In this document: positions 41,100 to 49,548 of the stretch, in pieces
Position numbering within the stretch: position 1 is the first letter of the stretch
Layout of the letters: every line of letters begins with the position of its first letter
Source: Solirubrobacteraceae bacterium
GTDB taxonomy: Bacteria; Actinomycetota; Thermoleophilia; Solirubrobacterales; Solirubrobacteraceae
Reading direction: 5' to 3'
Length of the DNA: 49,737 nucleotides
NCBI GenBank assembly: GCA_029263125.1
Contig: JAJCYD010000003.1
Span: 1 to 49,737, forward strand
Program-made: the position numbers and the translations under genes
Notes under the pieces: generated by a model
Database searches by the model: none
What the model saw: the letters and a program-made list of their open reading frames with translations, nothing else
Told to the model about the DNA's origin: nothing

Positions 41100-43009
41100 G
41101 CAAAGGACTGATCGCGGCGCTTGTCGGCGTCCTCTGCACGATCGCGCTCGCCGCCGTGGCCTGGTTCGTCTCCGTGTCGGCCGCCGCGCCGGATCCGGCG
41201 CCGAACTCGGTCCTGCTCGCGCCGCACGGCGGCACGCCCAGGATCTACGAGGGTCCGGGCGACCGGGCCCAGCTGGACGGCCTGTGGCGCTTCAAGAAGG
41301 ACCTCAAGAACCGCGGGATCGACAAGGGCTACCCCAAGGGCACGTTCGACGGCGACCTCGTGCGCGTGCCCTTCGTCCCCGACGCGACGAGGATCAGCGG
41401 CCGCAAGGGCCTGTTCGTCTTCCGCGGCTTCGTGGGCTGGTATCGCACGAAGCTCGACGCGCCGGTGGACGGCACGTACGTGATCCGCTTCGAATCGGTC
41501 AACCATCGCGTGCGGGTCTACCTCGACGGCAAGGAGGTCGGCCGCCACAAGGGTGAGTACCTGCCCTTCGAGGTTCGCGTCCCCTTGAAGGCCGGCGTGC
41601 GCCACGCGCTCGTCGTGCGCGCCGACTGGCGTGGGCCGACGGCGATGAAGCGCGACGGCTGGCACCGGCTGTGGTTCAACTTCGGCGGGATCAACCGCGG
41701 CGTGAGCGTGCGCCGCGTGGGAGCCAGCGAGATCTCCCTTCCGGAGATGAACACGACGCTGACCGCGGGAACGGCGACGGTCGACCTGAAGATCCACGTG
41801 CGCAACAACTCCGCGCCCCGCAACCTGGGAGCCACGGGCGCGCTGGTCCGCGGCGACCGCCGGATCGAGTTCGAGTTTCCCGCCAAGCCGTCGTCGACGG
41901 GCGGAACCCAGGTGCTGCAGACCCAGGTGCGCGTGCCGGATCCCCTGCTGTGGTCACCCGGCACGCCGAACCTCTGGAACCTCGAGCTCGAGGTCCCGGG
42001 CGAGTCGACCTACCGCGCCCGCGTCGGCATACGCGAGGTCCGAACGCAGGGCACCGACCTGCTGCTCAACGGCAAGGAGATCCGCCTGCGCGGCGCATCG
42101 ATCCACGAGGACGCCTTCGGCCGCGGCGACGCGCTGCGGCCCGCCGACCAGGACCGCCTCGTCGCCGAGCTCAAGGCGATCGGCGCCAACGCGACGCGCT
42201 CGCAGCATCCGCTGGATCCGGGGCTTCTCGAGCGCCTGGACGCCGCCGGCATCATGATCTGGCAGGGCATCGGCCCCACCGATGCCCCCGGCAACTGGAC
42301 CTCCGTCGGCAAGCGGCGCCACCGCGCCGCGAAGGCACGAGCCCGGACGAGCGTGCGCCAGGGGCAGATCCATCCATCGATCATCACCTGGAACCTCGCC
42401 AACGAGGTAGCCGGCGGCGGCCATGACGGCGGGCAGATCGCCTACATCGACAACATGGCCAAGGAGCTGCACAAGCGCGACCCGAGCCGGCCCGTCGCGC
42501 TGGACATCTGGGGCGCGCACCCGCCGCGCAGGCCGTCGAAGATCTACCGCAACATCGACATGATCGGCTGGACGAACTACATCGGCTGGTACGAGTCGAC
42601 GAATGCCAGCTCCGACCAGCTGCGCAAGGAGATCAAGACGCGCCTGTCCGACCTGCGCGACGTGTTCCCCGACAAGGTCATCGCGGTGACGGAGTTCGGC
42701 GCGGAGGCCAACGGGCGCAACCCGACGGCGGCGCCCGGCGGCTACGGCTTTCAGGCCCACCTGCTCGACCTGCACCTGAAAACCTACGCGAGCTTCCCGA
42801 ACCTGGCCGGCGCGCTGATCTGGAACCTGCGCGACTTCGCGGTCTCGCCGACGTTCTTCGGCGGATCGATTCGCAAGCAGGTCCCGAACATCAAGCTGCT
42901 GCGCGGCATCAACCAGAAGGGCCTGTTCGACGTGCGCTACAAGGCCAAGCCCGCCGTGACGAAGGTCGGCAAGCGCTTCTCCGCGCAGGCCGCCGCCGAA
43001 GACCGCTAG
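41096..43009 (+). CDS. membrane-anchored glycoside hydrolase family 2 enzyme
   Basis: 637 residues. An N-terminal signal anchor (about 4-25), a GH2 sugar-binding domain (about 55-200: WYRTKL, HRVRVYLDGKEVGRHKGEY, WHRLWFNFGGINRG), an Ig-like domain and a TIM barrel with acid/base Glu437 (ANEVAG) and nucleophile Glu533 (VTEFGAEA). Same design as the protein at 32069-34096 (shared LRGASI-x-ED and ANxTR-x-x motifs), but anchored at the N-terminus. GTG at 41096 is chosen since it starts just before the anchor; upstream in-frame sequence belongs to the divergent promoter region. Confidence 0.87.
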   Translation: MSKGLIAALVGVLCTIALAAVAWFVSVSAAAPDPAPNSVLLAPHGGTPRIYEGPGDRAQLDGLWRFKKDLKNRGIDKGYPKGTFDGDLVRVPFVPDATRISGRKGLFVFRGFVGWYRTKLDAPVDGTYVIRFESVNHRVRVYLDGKEVGRHKGEYLPFEVRVPLKAGVRHALVVRADWRGPTAMKRDGWHRLWFNFGGINRGVSVRRVGASEISLPEMNTTLTAGTATVDLKIHVRNNSAPRNLGATGALVRGDRRIEFEFPAKPSSTGGTQVLQTQVRVPDPLLWSPGTPNLWNLELEVPGESTYRARVGIREVRTQGTDLLLNGKEIRLRGASIHEDAFGRGDALRPADQDRLVAELKAIGANATRSQHPLDPGLLERLDAAGIMIWQGIGPTDAPGNWTSVGKRRHRAAKARARTSVRQGQIHPSIITWNLANEVAGGGHDGGQIAYIDNMAKELHKRDPSRPVALDIWGAHPPRRPSKIYRNIDMIGWTNYIGWYESTNASSDQLRKEIKTRLSDLRDVFPDKVIAVTEFGAEANGRNPTAAPGGYGFQAHLLDLHLKTYASFPNLAGALIWNLRDFAVSPTFFGGSIRKQVPNIKLLRGINQKGLFDVRYKAKPAVTKVGKRFSAQAAAEDR

Positions 43010-43021
43010 ACCACGCGTCCG

Positions 43022-44353
43022 TCAGACGAAGCGCCGCAGGCCCGCGCGCGCTGCGGCGCCGAAGACGGCGATCAGCACGGCGAGGTGCGCCAGCGACTGC
43101 CCGATCGGCGGTGACGAGCCGTTGACCGCGGCATCCAGCGCGTTCAGCGCGGGCTTGAAGGGGAACACGGCCGAGATCACGCGGATCACGTCGTAGAGCG
43201 CCGGGGACACGCCGCCACTGGGGACGAGCGCGAGGAACGCGAGCGGCAGCGACAGCAGGAAGGCCAGCAGCGATGCGGCCCGCACCTCGCGTGCGAGGCT
43301 GCCGATCGCCACGCCGAGCGCCGCGAACGCGAGCGCGCTGGCGCCGAGCGCCAGCACCCACATCCAGGCTCTGCTCCAGTTCAGCGGCACGAACGCGCTG
43401 ATCCCTGCCAGCATGACGAACGACACGGCGAACGCGCACAACGCCGACAGCACGATCTTCGCGATGATCAGCCGCCCGCCGGGAACCAGCCCCCGCGCCA
43501 GCCGCCCGAAGGTGTTCTCCTCGCGCTCGAGCGCCAGCAGCCCCGAGGCGAGCAGGACGCAGACGAACATCAGCGAGATCGTCACCGCGACCGCGACGGC
43601 GAAGGCATCCAGCGGCGTGCGGCGCCCGCTGAGAATGGTGTTCTCGACCACGACCGGCCGCTCGACGGTGTTCAGGACGTCCTTGGCCAGGCCGGCGTTC
43701 GTCGACACGATCGTCGCGAACTCCTGCACCGGAACGAGGTCCTCGCGAGTCTCCGGATACTTCTTGGCCACCGAGTCGACGAGCGACTTGGCGCGCTTGA
43801 GTCCCAAGATCTGCAGATTCGTGCCGATGATGTTCAGCGTCCCGCCCTCGAGGATCACGTCGATGTAGCCCGAGGCCAGGCGGTTGACCTGCTTGGCCAG
43901 CGATGCCTCGGCCTGTGCCAGGGTCGAGGAGATCGTGTTGCGCACGAAGGACTGCTTGAGGGCATCGCCGTTGTAGATGACCTCGACGCTCGCCGACGAG
44001 AAGCCGGAGTTCGAGAGCCTCGTCGTGAAGTCCGGCGGGATGATCAGCGCGGCGAGGACCGCGCCCGAGCGGACCTTCTGCATGGCTTCGATGCGGTTGT
44101 CGACGTCGACGCGGTCGATCGCCTCGAAGAGCTTGCCGGTGTACGTGTCGACGTCGAGCTTCTGGTCGCCGATCGTGATCGTGCTGCGGTTCTCCGGTAC
44201 CTGGTTGAGGAACGCCACGCGCGGCTTGTCCGGGCCGCTGGACAGCGCCAAGCCCATGAGGGTCGCGATCGCGATCGGGTAGACGATCAGCAGCCCGAGC
44301 AGCAGCTTGGAGCGCCACAGGATCTGCAGGTCCTTCAGCAGCAGCCAGCGCAT
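43022..44353 (-). CDS. ABC-2 type transporter permease
   Basis: 443 residues: one N-terminal membrane helix (about 15-36), a large extracytoplasmic domain (about 40-240), then five helices (about 245-440). This is the layout of YhgE/Pip- and NatB-type ABC-2 exporters. LLALEREENTFGRLARGLVPGGRLIIAK is the typical cytoplasmic coupling loop. Its ATPase partner is the last third of the chimeric gene just upstream (stop 9 nt away). Substrate unknown. Confidence 0.88.
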   Translation of the reverse strand: MRWLLLKDLQILWRSKLLLGLLIVYPIAIATLMGLALSSGPDKPRVAFLNQVPENRSTITIGDQKLDVDTYTGKLFEAIDRVDVDNRIEAMQKVRSGAVLAALIIPPDFTTRLSNSGFSSASVEVIYNGDALKQSFVRNTISSTLAQAEASLAKQVNRLASGYIDVILEGGTLNIIGTNLQILGLKRAKSLVDSVAKKYPETREDLVPVQEFATIVSTNAGLAKDVLNTVERPVVVENTILSGRRTPLDAFAVAVAVTISLMFVCVLLASGLLALEREENTFGRLARGLVPGGRLIIAKIVLSALCAFAVSFVMLAGISAFVPLNWSRAWMWVLALGASALAFAALGVAIGSLAREVRAASLLAFLLSLPLAFLALVPSGGVSPALYDVIRVISAVFPFKPALNALDAAVNGSSPPIGQSLAHLAVLIAVFGAAARAGLRRFV

Positions 44354-44362
44354 CGGCTTCTC

Positions 44363-45949
44363 CTAGTGCCCCTGGGCGCGGAGGAACGCGACGAAGGCCT
44401 GCTCCATGTCCTCGCCCCGTGCGGCGCCCGAGTCGGCGTGCAGCTGGGCGGGGGTTCCGTTGAACAGCAGGTCGCCATCGGCGAGCACGAGCACGCGGTC
44501 AGCATGACGCTCGGCCTCTGAGATGTCGTGCGTGGCGAAGACGACGCTCGTCCCGCGGTCGGTCAACCCGGTGATGAAGCCCCACAGGCGCTGGCGCTGG
44601 CGCGGATCCAGCGCGCCCGACGGCTCGTCGAGCAGCAGCACGGGCGGATCGGCCAGCAGGCCGACGGCGATGTTCACACGCTGGCGGTTGCCGCCCGACA
44701 GGCTGCCCAGCTCGTCGTTGGCGCGATCGGTCAGCGCCGTCTGCTCGAGCATCCGCACCACGGTGGCCTCGATGTCCGCCACCCCCTCCAGCCGTGCGAA
44801 CAGGCGCAGGTTCTGCGCGACCGTGAGCTTGGAGTACACCGCGGTCTGCTGGGGGACCCAGCCGATGCGCCTGTCGGCGTTCGGCCCCTGCTGGCGGACC
44901 GTCCCGCCGTCGGGCTTGCGGATGTCGCCGAGAATCGACAGCAGCGTCGTCTTGCCCGCACCGTTGGGGCCGATGATGCCAATGCGATCGCCGCGCAGGA
45001 TGCGGGTCGAAAAATCCTCAACGATGACCAGTTCGCTGCCATCCTGTTTCCGAAACGATTTCGAGACATTCTTGGCGTCGACCACGAGGCGGCTCTTGAT
45101 CGAGCCTTCTTCGGCCTCAAGCTTCATGTCCTGGGGGCGGTCGGCGATGATGGCGGCGCGGGACGCGCGCATGGTGTCAAGCTTGCGCAGCCGTCCCTGG
45201 TTGCGCTTGCGCCGGGCCGTCACACCGCGCAGCAGCCAGCGGGACTCATCAGCGATCCTTGAGTTCAGCCGCTCGAGCGTCTTCTGCTCGACCTCCAGTA
45301 CTTCCTCCTGCCAGGCGTCGAAGCCGGCAAAACCGTGTGCATTGACCCGCAACCGGCCGCGGTCGAGCCAGAGCGTGCGGCCGCCCGGGCCCGCCGTGAT
45401 GTTCTCAAGAAACGTCCGGTCATGGCTGACCGTCAGGATGGCGCCGCGGAACACACGGATCTCATTTTCAAGCCACTGGATCGCGGAGAGATCGAGGTGA
45501 TTGGTCGGCTCATCAAGCAGCAGCACATCGGGCTCGCCGGCAAAGGCGCGGGCGATCGCGGCCCGCCGGTGCTCGCCGCCCGAGAGATGGCGCATGTCGC
45601 GCGACCCGTCGAGGGCCACCTGGGACAGCCAGCTGTCGATCTCGTGGTCCGGGTGGCCGTCCCCCGTGCCGCCCGCCATGACAAAGTCGCGCACGGTCTG
45701 GTCCGGGTCGACCGCGGGGTCTTGCTCGAGCCGGTGGATGCGCAGACCAGGTTCGATGTAGAGGTCGCCGCTGTCGAACTCGATCCGCCCGGTGACCACG
45801 TTCATCATGGTCGACTTGCCCGACCCGTTGCGGCCGACAAGGCAGGCCCGGTCGCCGCGGTGGACGATCAGTTCGAGGCCGTTGAAGAGCGTCTTGCCGC
45901 CAAAAGCAAGCTTGCCCTCTTTCAGGGTGATGACGGGTGGTTCAGCCAT
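44363..45949 (-). CDS. chimeric frame: ABC-F (Uup-like) N-terminal part joined to an ABC-2 exporter ATPase
   Basis: 528 residues in two unrelated parts. Residues 1 to about 326 are an alphaproteobacterial ABC-F protein: first Walker A GRNGSGKST, LSGGEHRR, LLLDEPTNHLDL, the linker RWLLRGVTARRKRNQGRLRK, then the start of the second ATPase domain. Walker A GPNGAGK (327-333) is common to both. From about 334 the sequence is a drug-exporter-type ATPase (LSGGNRQRVNIA, LLLDEPSGALDP, FATHDISEAERHADR) that fits the neighbouring permease. The ABC-F part lacks its second domain and the exporter ATPase lacks its own first about 40 residues. The frame is open, but it is most likely an assembly artefact. 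Confidence 0.85.
   Translation of the reverse strand: MAEPPVITLKEGKLAFGGKTLFNGLELIVHRGDRACLVGRNGSGKSTMMNVVTGRIEFDSGDLYIEPGLRIHRLEQDPAVDPDQTVRDFVMAGGTGDGHPDHEIDSWLSQVALDGSRDMRHLSGGEHRRAAIARAFAGEPDVLLLDEPTNHLDLSAIQWLENEIRVFRGAILTVSHDRTFLENITAGPGGRTLWLDRGRLRVNAHGFAGFDAWQEEVLEVEQKTLERLNSRIADESRWLLRGVTARRKRNQGRLRKLDTMRASRAAIIADRPQDMKLEAEEGSIKSRLVVDAKNVSKSFRKQDGSELVIVEDFSTRILRGDRIGIIGPNGAGKTTLLSILGDIRKPDGGTVRQQGPNADRRIGWVPQQTAVYSKLTVAQNLRLFARLEGVADIEATVVRMLEQTALTDRANDELGSLSGGNRQRVNIAVGLLADPPVLLLDEPSGALDPRQRQRLWGFITGLTDRGTSVVFATHDISEAERHADRVLVLADGDLLFNGTPAQLHADSGAARGEDMEQAFVAFLRAQGH
44941..44980. other. junction between actinobacterial and alphaproteobacterial sequence
   Basis: The interval encodes the Walker A segment shared by both halves of the fused frame. 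To the left, genes, codon use and leaderless hexamers are actinobacterial. To the right, codons become AT-richer (for example GAT TTT TCG, AAA TCG TTT CGG) and all families look proteobacterial. The exact breakpoint cannot be set because the shared motif hides it. Confidence 0.8.
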
Positions 45950-46158
45950 GCGGGTTTATAGGCCCCTGATGCTGCAGGCGCGAAGGATTCCGGAGCAGAA
46001 TGTTAGCATTTGTTATCATTTTTTGGTCTTCAGGGCGCGTGATTTGTTGCGGCGCAGCATGGGGTCGGGATGCGCCATAAATAGGCATTATGTCATATAT
46101 GATGCGGGGCCCCCGCAAACAAGGGATTGAAGGCGCTGCCAGGCAATTGCCGTCGCCC
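45950..46158. other. AT-rich intergenic region, alphaproteobacterial segment
   Basis: No gene is seen. On the minus strand TATAAA lies 5 nt before the ABC-F ATG, and a short GC hairpin (GCGGG-GCC-CCCGC near 46113-46125) lies between this gene and the stop of the TerB/DnaJ gene. The AT content is far above that of any intergenic region left of 44,900. Confidence 0.4.
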
Positions 46159-46182
46159 GCTAGATCCCGCGCTAGATCCCGC
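46159..46182. repeat. 12-bp perfect tandem duplication at the end of the TerB/DnaJ gene
   Basis: GCTAGATCCCGC occurs twice in a row. On the coding (minus) strand it duplicates the last two codons and the stop (Gly-Ile-TAG), giving two TAG stops 12 bases apart. Confidence 0.75.
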
Positions 46183-46909
46183 GCTCGGCGCGGATCTTCT
46201 CCCAGGCGCCGTTGATGGTGGCGAGGTGATCGTTGGCCTGGCTCACCAGTTCCTCCGGCATGCCGTCGGCGACCATGCGGTCGGGATGGTGTTCCTTGAT
46301 GAGCTTGCGCCAGGCGGCCTTGACCTCGGCGTCGGTGGCCTCGTGGTCGACACCGAGCACCACATAGGGGTCGGCCTCGTCCGGGCCCATGTGCTGGGCC
46401 TCGATGCGGCGGAAATCGGCTTCCCCGAAGCCCAGATTCCTGGCCACCGTGGCGAGATATTCCTTTTCGCCCGGGTGATAGACGCCGTCGGCGGCGGCGA
46501 TGTGGAAGAGCGCGCCCATCAGCTCCTCGAGCACGGCCGGGTTGTCGCGGAACATCTTCGCGACCTGGCGGGCGTAGGGTTCGAAGCCGCGCGCGTCCCG
46601 CTTGGCGATGTCGAAGACCCTCGCGACGTTCTTCGATTCTTCCGGCGGCACCCGGAAGACCTGCTTGAAGGCCTCGATTTCCTCGCGGGTGACCACGCCG
46701 TCGGCTTTCGCCATCTTCGCCCCGAGCGCGATGCAGGCGATGGTGAAGGCGACCGGGCGGGCGTCCGGGTCGTCGGCCGTGAGCCGCCGGGCTTCGGAAC
46801 CGGCGTATTTGTCGACCGCATGGCCGCCCAGCACGCCGATCAGCGCCCCGATCGGCCCGCCAATCGCGAATCCCGCCGCCCCGCCAAGTATCTTGCCCCA
46901 GATGCTCAA
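46172..46909 (-). CDS. djlA: TerB and DnaJ domain co-chaperone (DjlA-like)
   Basis: 245 residues. An N-terminal glycine-rich hydrophobic hairpin (about 5-30, GGAAGFAIGGPIGALIG) may insert in the membrane. A TerB-like helical domain (about 50-165) with acidic DGVVTREEIE and DGVYHPGEKE loops follows, then a C-terminal J domain (about 180-245) with the HPD motif (208-210), which stimulates DnaK ATPase. The same order is found in DjlA proteins of alphaproteobacteria. First gene from the divergent region 46910-47082. Confidence 0.9.
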   Translation of the reverse strand: MSIWGKILGGAAGFAIGGPIGALIGVLGGHAVDKYAGSEARRLTADDPDARPVAFTIACIALGAKMAKADGVVTREEIEAFKQVFRVPPEESKNVARVFDIAKRDARGFEPYARQVAKMFRDNPAVLEELMGALFHIAAADGVYHPGEKEYLATVARNLGFGEADFRRIEAQHMGPDEADPYVVLGVDHEATDAEVKAAWRKLIKEHHPDRMVADGMPEELVSQANDHLATINGAWEKIRAERGI

Positions 46910-46971
46910 GGCCCGGAAACCCTCACTAATCTAATGCAGCGCACAATAAGTCCTCAAAACTGTCACAAAAT

Positions 46972-46990
46972 CAACATTGAAAGAATGTTG
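46972..46990. promoter_or_regulatory. 19-bp palindrome in a divergent promoter region
   Basis: CAACATT-GAAAG-AATGTTG: perfect 7-bp arms. It lies between the divergent TerB/DnaJ and GNAT genes. The octamer GCACAATA occurs on both sides as a direct repeat (46941-46948 and 46995-47002). This layout suits a dimeric repressor or activator acting on both genes. Confidence 0.5.
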
Positions 46991-47082
46991 CGCCGCACAA
47001 TATGGTACTTACAGCTGTCTCGGTGGATGCCGGCCCGAATTTCGGGCCGTGCCGCCGGTCCGCAGCCGAAAGGATGGATGCC

Positions 47083-47760
47083 ATGACGGCCATACGCAAG
47101 CTTCTCCCGTTCGAATATCCGCTCTACGCGGCGCATCTGACGCGGCTCACGCCCGAGGAACGGGCCTGCCGCTTCATGGGTACCGTGAAGGACGCGGCGA
47201 TGGAGGCGCATGTCCGCGATATCCAGCGCCCCGGCAACTTCGTGATGGGCGCCTTTGTCGACGGCTGGCTGCGGGGCGGCGCGGAACTGGTGGTGACCAG
47301 CCCGGTGACTCCGTCCCTGCGGCACGGCGAGGCGGAGCTCGCGGTGACGGTCGAGGGCGCGCATCAGGGCCAGGGCATCGGCGGCGAGCTGGTGCGCCGG
47401 GTGCTGCTGGCGTCCCGCAACCGGGGCATCGAGACGGTGCATACGGTGAGCCTGGTCGAGAACCTGCGTCTGCGCCGGATCGTCAGCGATCTCGGCGGCG
47501 AGGTGAAGTGCCACTACGGCATGTGCGAGGGCAATATCGCGCTGACGCTCCCGACCCAGGTCTCGTTGATCGAGGAAGCGATGGATGAAGGGGCGGCGAT
47601 CGTCGGCGACATGCTGGACCGCATTGGCTGGTCCGGCCCGCGCGAGGAGGTGGTGGCGGCACTCACGCCGGCTGCCGCCCGCAATTGCAACGCGGCCGTC
47701 CGGGCCGACAATGTCGTGCCGCTGCGCCCGGAGCGAAAGCCCGAGGGCGTGCGCGGCTGA
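47083..47760 (+). CDS. GNAT-family N-acetyltransferase
   Basis: A 225-residue protein with a GNAT core. Motif A, which binds the acetyl-CoA pyrophosphate, is EGAHQGQGIGGELVRRVL, preceded by AELAVTVEGA (strand 4). SLVENLRLRRIVSDLGG is motif B. The ATG at 47083 has AAAGGA seven or eight bases upstream; another ATG nine bases earlier is possible. Acceptor unknown. Codon use differs from the genes left of 44,960. Confidence 0.85.
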   Translation: MTAIRKLLPFEYPLYAAHLTRLTPEERACRFMGTVKDAAMEAHVRDIQRPGNFVMGAFVDGWLRGGAELVVTSPVTPSLRHGEAELAVTVEGAHQGQGIGGELVRRVLLASRNRGIETVHTVSLVENLRLRRIVSDLGGEVKCHYGMCEGNIALTLPTQVSLIEEAMDEGAAIVGDMLDRIGWSGPREEVVAALTPAAARNCNAAVRADNVVPLRPERKPEGVRG

Positions 47761-47787
47761 GCGGATCTGTCCTGGCGGGCTGGTTGG

Positions 47788-47826
47788 CGGCCCTGATTCG
47801 CGGCCCTGATTCGCGGCCCTAATTCA
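47788..47826. repeat. 13-bp tandem repeat, three copies
   Basis: CGGCCCTGATTCG is repeated at 47788-47800, 47801-47813 and, with two changes, 47814-47826. It fills the gap between the convergent GNAT and DUF3750 genes and includes the stop of the latter. Confidence 0.75.
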
Positions 47827-48616
47827 CGGACTGTGGAGCCGGCGGTTTTGCAACCGCGGTGCTCTTGAGGCTGAGGCGGCCCCAACCGGGCAGCTTGACC
47901 GCAAGATCCGCGGGATCGACGCCGAAGGTCATGGCCAGCAGATTGACCTCGAGCCCTTCCTCGGTGCCGGCGAGCACGCCCGCGAGTCCCCAGAGCGAGA
48001 CCTGCCAGCCGGTGCCCGAGGGCGTGCGGGCGACAAAGCTGCCGGGGATGTAATCCTTGCCGACAGCGGTCGCGGGCAGGTCGAGGCGAAGCTCCGGCAC
48101 CTGGCGCGCGATATGGGCGACGAAGGTGTTGGAATTCGGCCCCGGCCAGACGTGATAGACGTCCGTGTAGGGATACGTCTTGATGGCGGCGAGGATCTTC
48201 GGGATCGCGGCCGCCGCGTCCGTGCCGCGGAGATCGAACAGCAGCTCCGGCGCATGGCCGAACCAGGAGCCGTCCGGCGGGCGGTAGCTGGCGGCGATGG
48301 CATTGCGCCCGGAGGCGACCCGCCAGCCCGAAACCTCGTAAACCGTGAATTTCGCAGCACCCGCGGGTTTGATCGCGATCCAGGGATGCACCCCGAAGGC
48401 GCCGCGCCAGTTGTAGGCGCGCGCCGCATAGACCTGCACGATTGCCTCGCGGTGCACGCGCGGGTCGGGGGCGAGCCGGGTGCTGGTGCTGACCGCGTCC
48501 CGCCAATGGGTGTCGAGGTCGAGCCGGCCCGACATCAGCACCGTTGCCGGGCCGACGAGGCTGAACACCAGAAACAGGGACGCCGTGGTGAGTATCTTTT
48601 TCATGCCTTTGAACAT
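47819..48616 (-). CDS. DUF3750 family protein
   Basis: 265 residues with an N-terminal signal anchor (about 6-25, ILTTASLFLVFSLVG) and one globular domain. Family-type segments are VQVYAARAYNWRGAFGVHPWIA, FGHAPELLFDLRG, YHVWPGPNSNTFVAHIAR and GKDYIPG. It is known mainly from proteobacteria and has no assigned function; the conserved His and Asn-Thr-Phe suggest a periplasmic hydrolase-like pocket, but this is a guess. ATG at 48616 or 48604. Confidence 0.78.
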   Translation of the reverse strand: MFKGMKKILTTASLFLVFSLVGPATVLMSGRLDLDTHWRDAVSTSTRLAPDPRVHREAIVQVYAARAYNWRGAFGVHPWIAIKPAGAAKFTVYEVSGWRVASGRNAIAASYRPPDGSWFGHAPELLFDLRGTDAAAAIPKILAAIKTYPYTDVYHVWPGPNSNTFVAHIARQVPELRLDLPATAVGKDYIPGSFVARTPSGTGWQVSLWGLAGVLAGTEEGLEVNLLAMTFGVDPADLAVKLPGWGRLSLKSTAVAKPPAPQSVN

Positions 48617-48727
48617 GGCCCCGGTTAGTGGCCGCAGAATACGGCCAAGGGCAGGGCGGAGTTGTGCAACTTTGCCTGAGCCCGGATGAAGAATGTGCAA
48701 AGTCCGGAAAAAGCCAGGAGCCGGATG

Positions 48728-49435
48728 TTACTGGCCGGCTTCGAGCTGGTAGCCGGATTTCTCGACCGTCTCGCCGATCTTCTGCGTGAGCGCCTCGACC
48801 ATGGCCTCGGCGACTTCCCGGTGGCCGCCCGCGAAATGGCCCTCGATGGAGCCCTCCCACATCTTGGCCCCGCCAGGCTTGGCGATGATGATCTGCAAGC
48901 GGTGCAACGTCGGACGGGCGGCGGGGACCCGGCTGTCGGGCTTGCCGAGCTTTCCGTCCTTGACCGGCAGTTTCACGCCCGACTCAGCGGTTTTGACCTT
49001 GCCGTCGACGATGCCGATCCTGATCTCGGGGCTGCCCTTGTCGCTGTCCTGGAAGGCCTTCTTGCGCGCCTCGTACCCCGGGTCGATGTAGTCGAACTGC
49101 ACAACATAGAGCCCGTCGTCGGCGAGCTTGAAGCCCCGCCGGCGCAGCGCCTCGGAAATGCGGTCGCGGATGCTCTCGTTGGTGGCCGACGAGATCGCGG
49201 CCTCCGGCACCATCGTGGCGCCCTTGAGCAGCGGCGCGTAGGACACCGCGTGAATGGTGGCGTTGGGCTTTTCCTCAGCCGCGGTCTGGCTGATGGCCCC
49301 GTTGGCGGACTGCGCCGAGGCGGGCATCACCGATGCGGTGAGTAACAAGGCGAGGGCCGCCACGAGAGCGGTCGCCGCGCCGAGCCAACAGGTGCGGACG
49401 CGGACGAAACGCAAGCGTTGCAGGGTTGCGGACAT
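48728..49435 (-). CDS. secreted protein, unknown function; paralogue of the next gene
   Basis: 235 residues with a signal peptide (about 1-41, cleavage near PASA-QS). The mature part shows a DUF4136-like pattern: a helix (NESIRDRISEALRRRGFKL), a strand with YVVQFDYIDPGYEA, and a conserved C-terminal MWEGSIEG...AEAMVEAL. The ATG at 49435, not the upstream 49486, fits the signal peptide and has GGAAGG upstream. It is followed upstream by a paralogue with the same WxGSIEG ending. Confidence 0.72.
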   Translation of the reverse strand: MSATLQRLRFVRVRTCWLGAATALVAALALLLTASVMPASAQSANGAISQTAAEEKPNATIHAVSYAPLLKGATMVPEAAISSATNESIRDRISEALRRRGFKLADDGLYVVQFDYIDPGYEARKKAFQDSDKGSPEIRIGIVDGKVKTAESGVKLPVKDGKLGKPDSRVPAARPTLHRLQIIIAKPGGAKMWEGSIEGHFAGGHREVAEAMVEALTQKIGETVEKSGYQLEAGQ

Positions 49436-49548
49436 GAGAAACCAGCCTTCCGGAATGCGGTTGCAGGCGCGTGCCTGCCCAGACATATGGGGTGTCCGGC
49501 GACCGGCGGCAATATCTCAGGTCAAGAGTTCCGGGCAATCGGCAGAAC

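Noticed and set aside
44363-45949. A genuine new class of ABC-F/exporter fusion protein.
   Set aside because: Both parts are truncated at the shared Walker A motif and the flanks belong to different phyla, so an assembly chimera is the simpler reading.
48660-48715. Inverted repeat ACTTTGC / GCAAAGT between the DUF3750 gene and its neighbour.
   Set aside because: The arms are only 7 bp with a wide spacer and no promoter context, so it may be chance.
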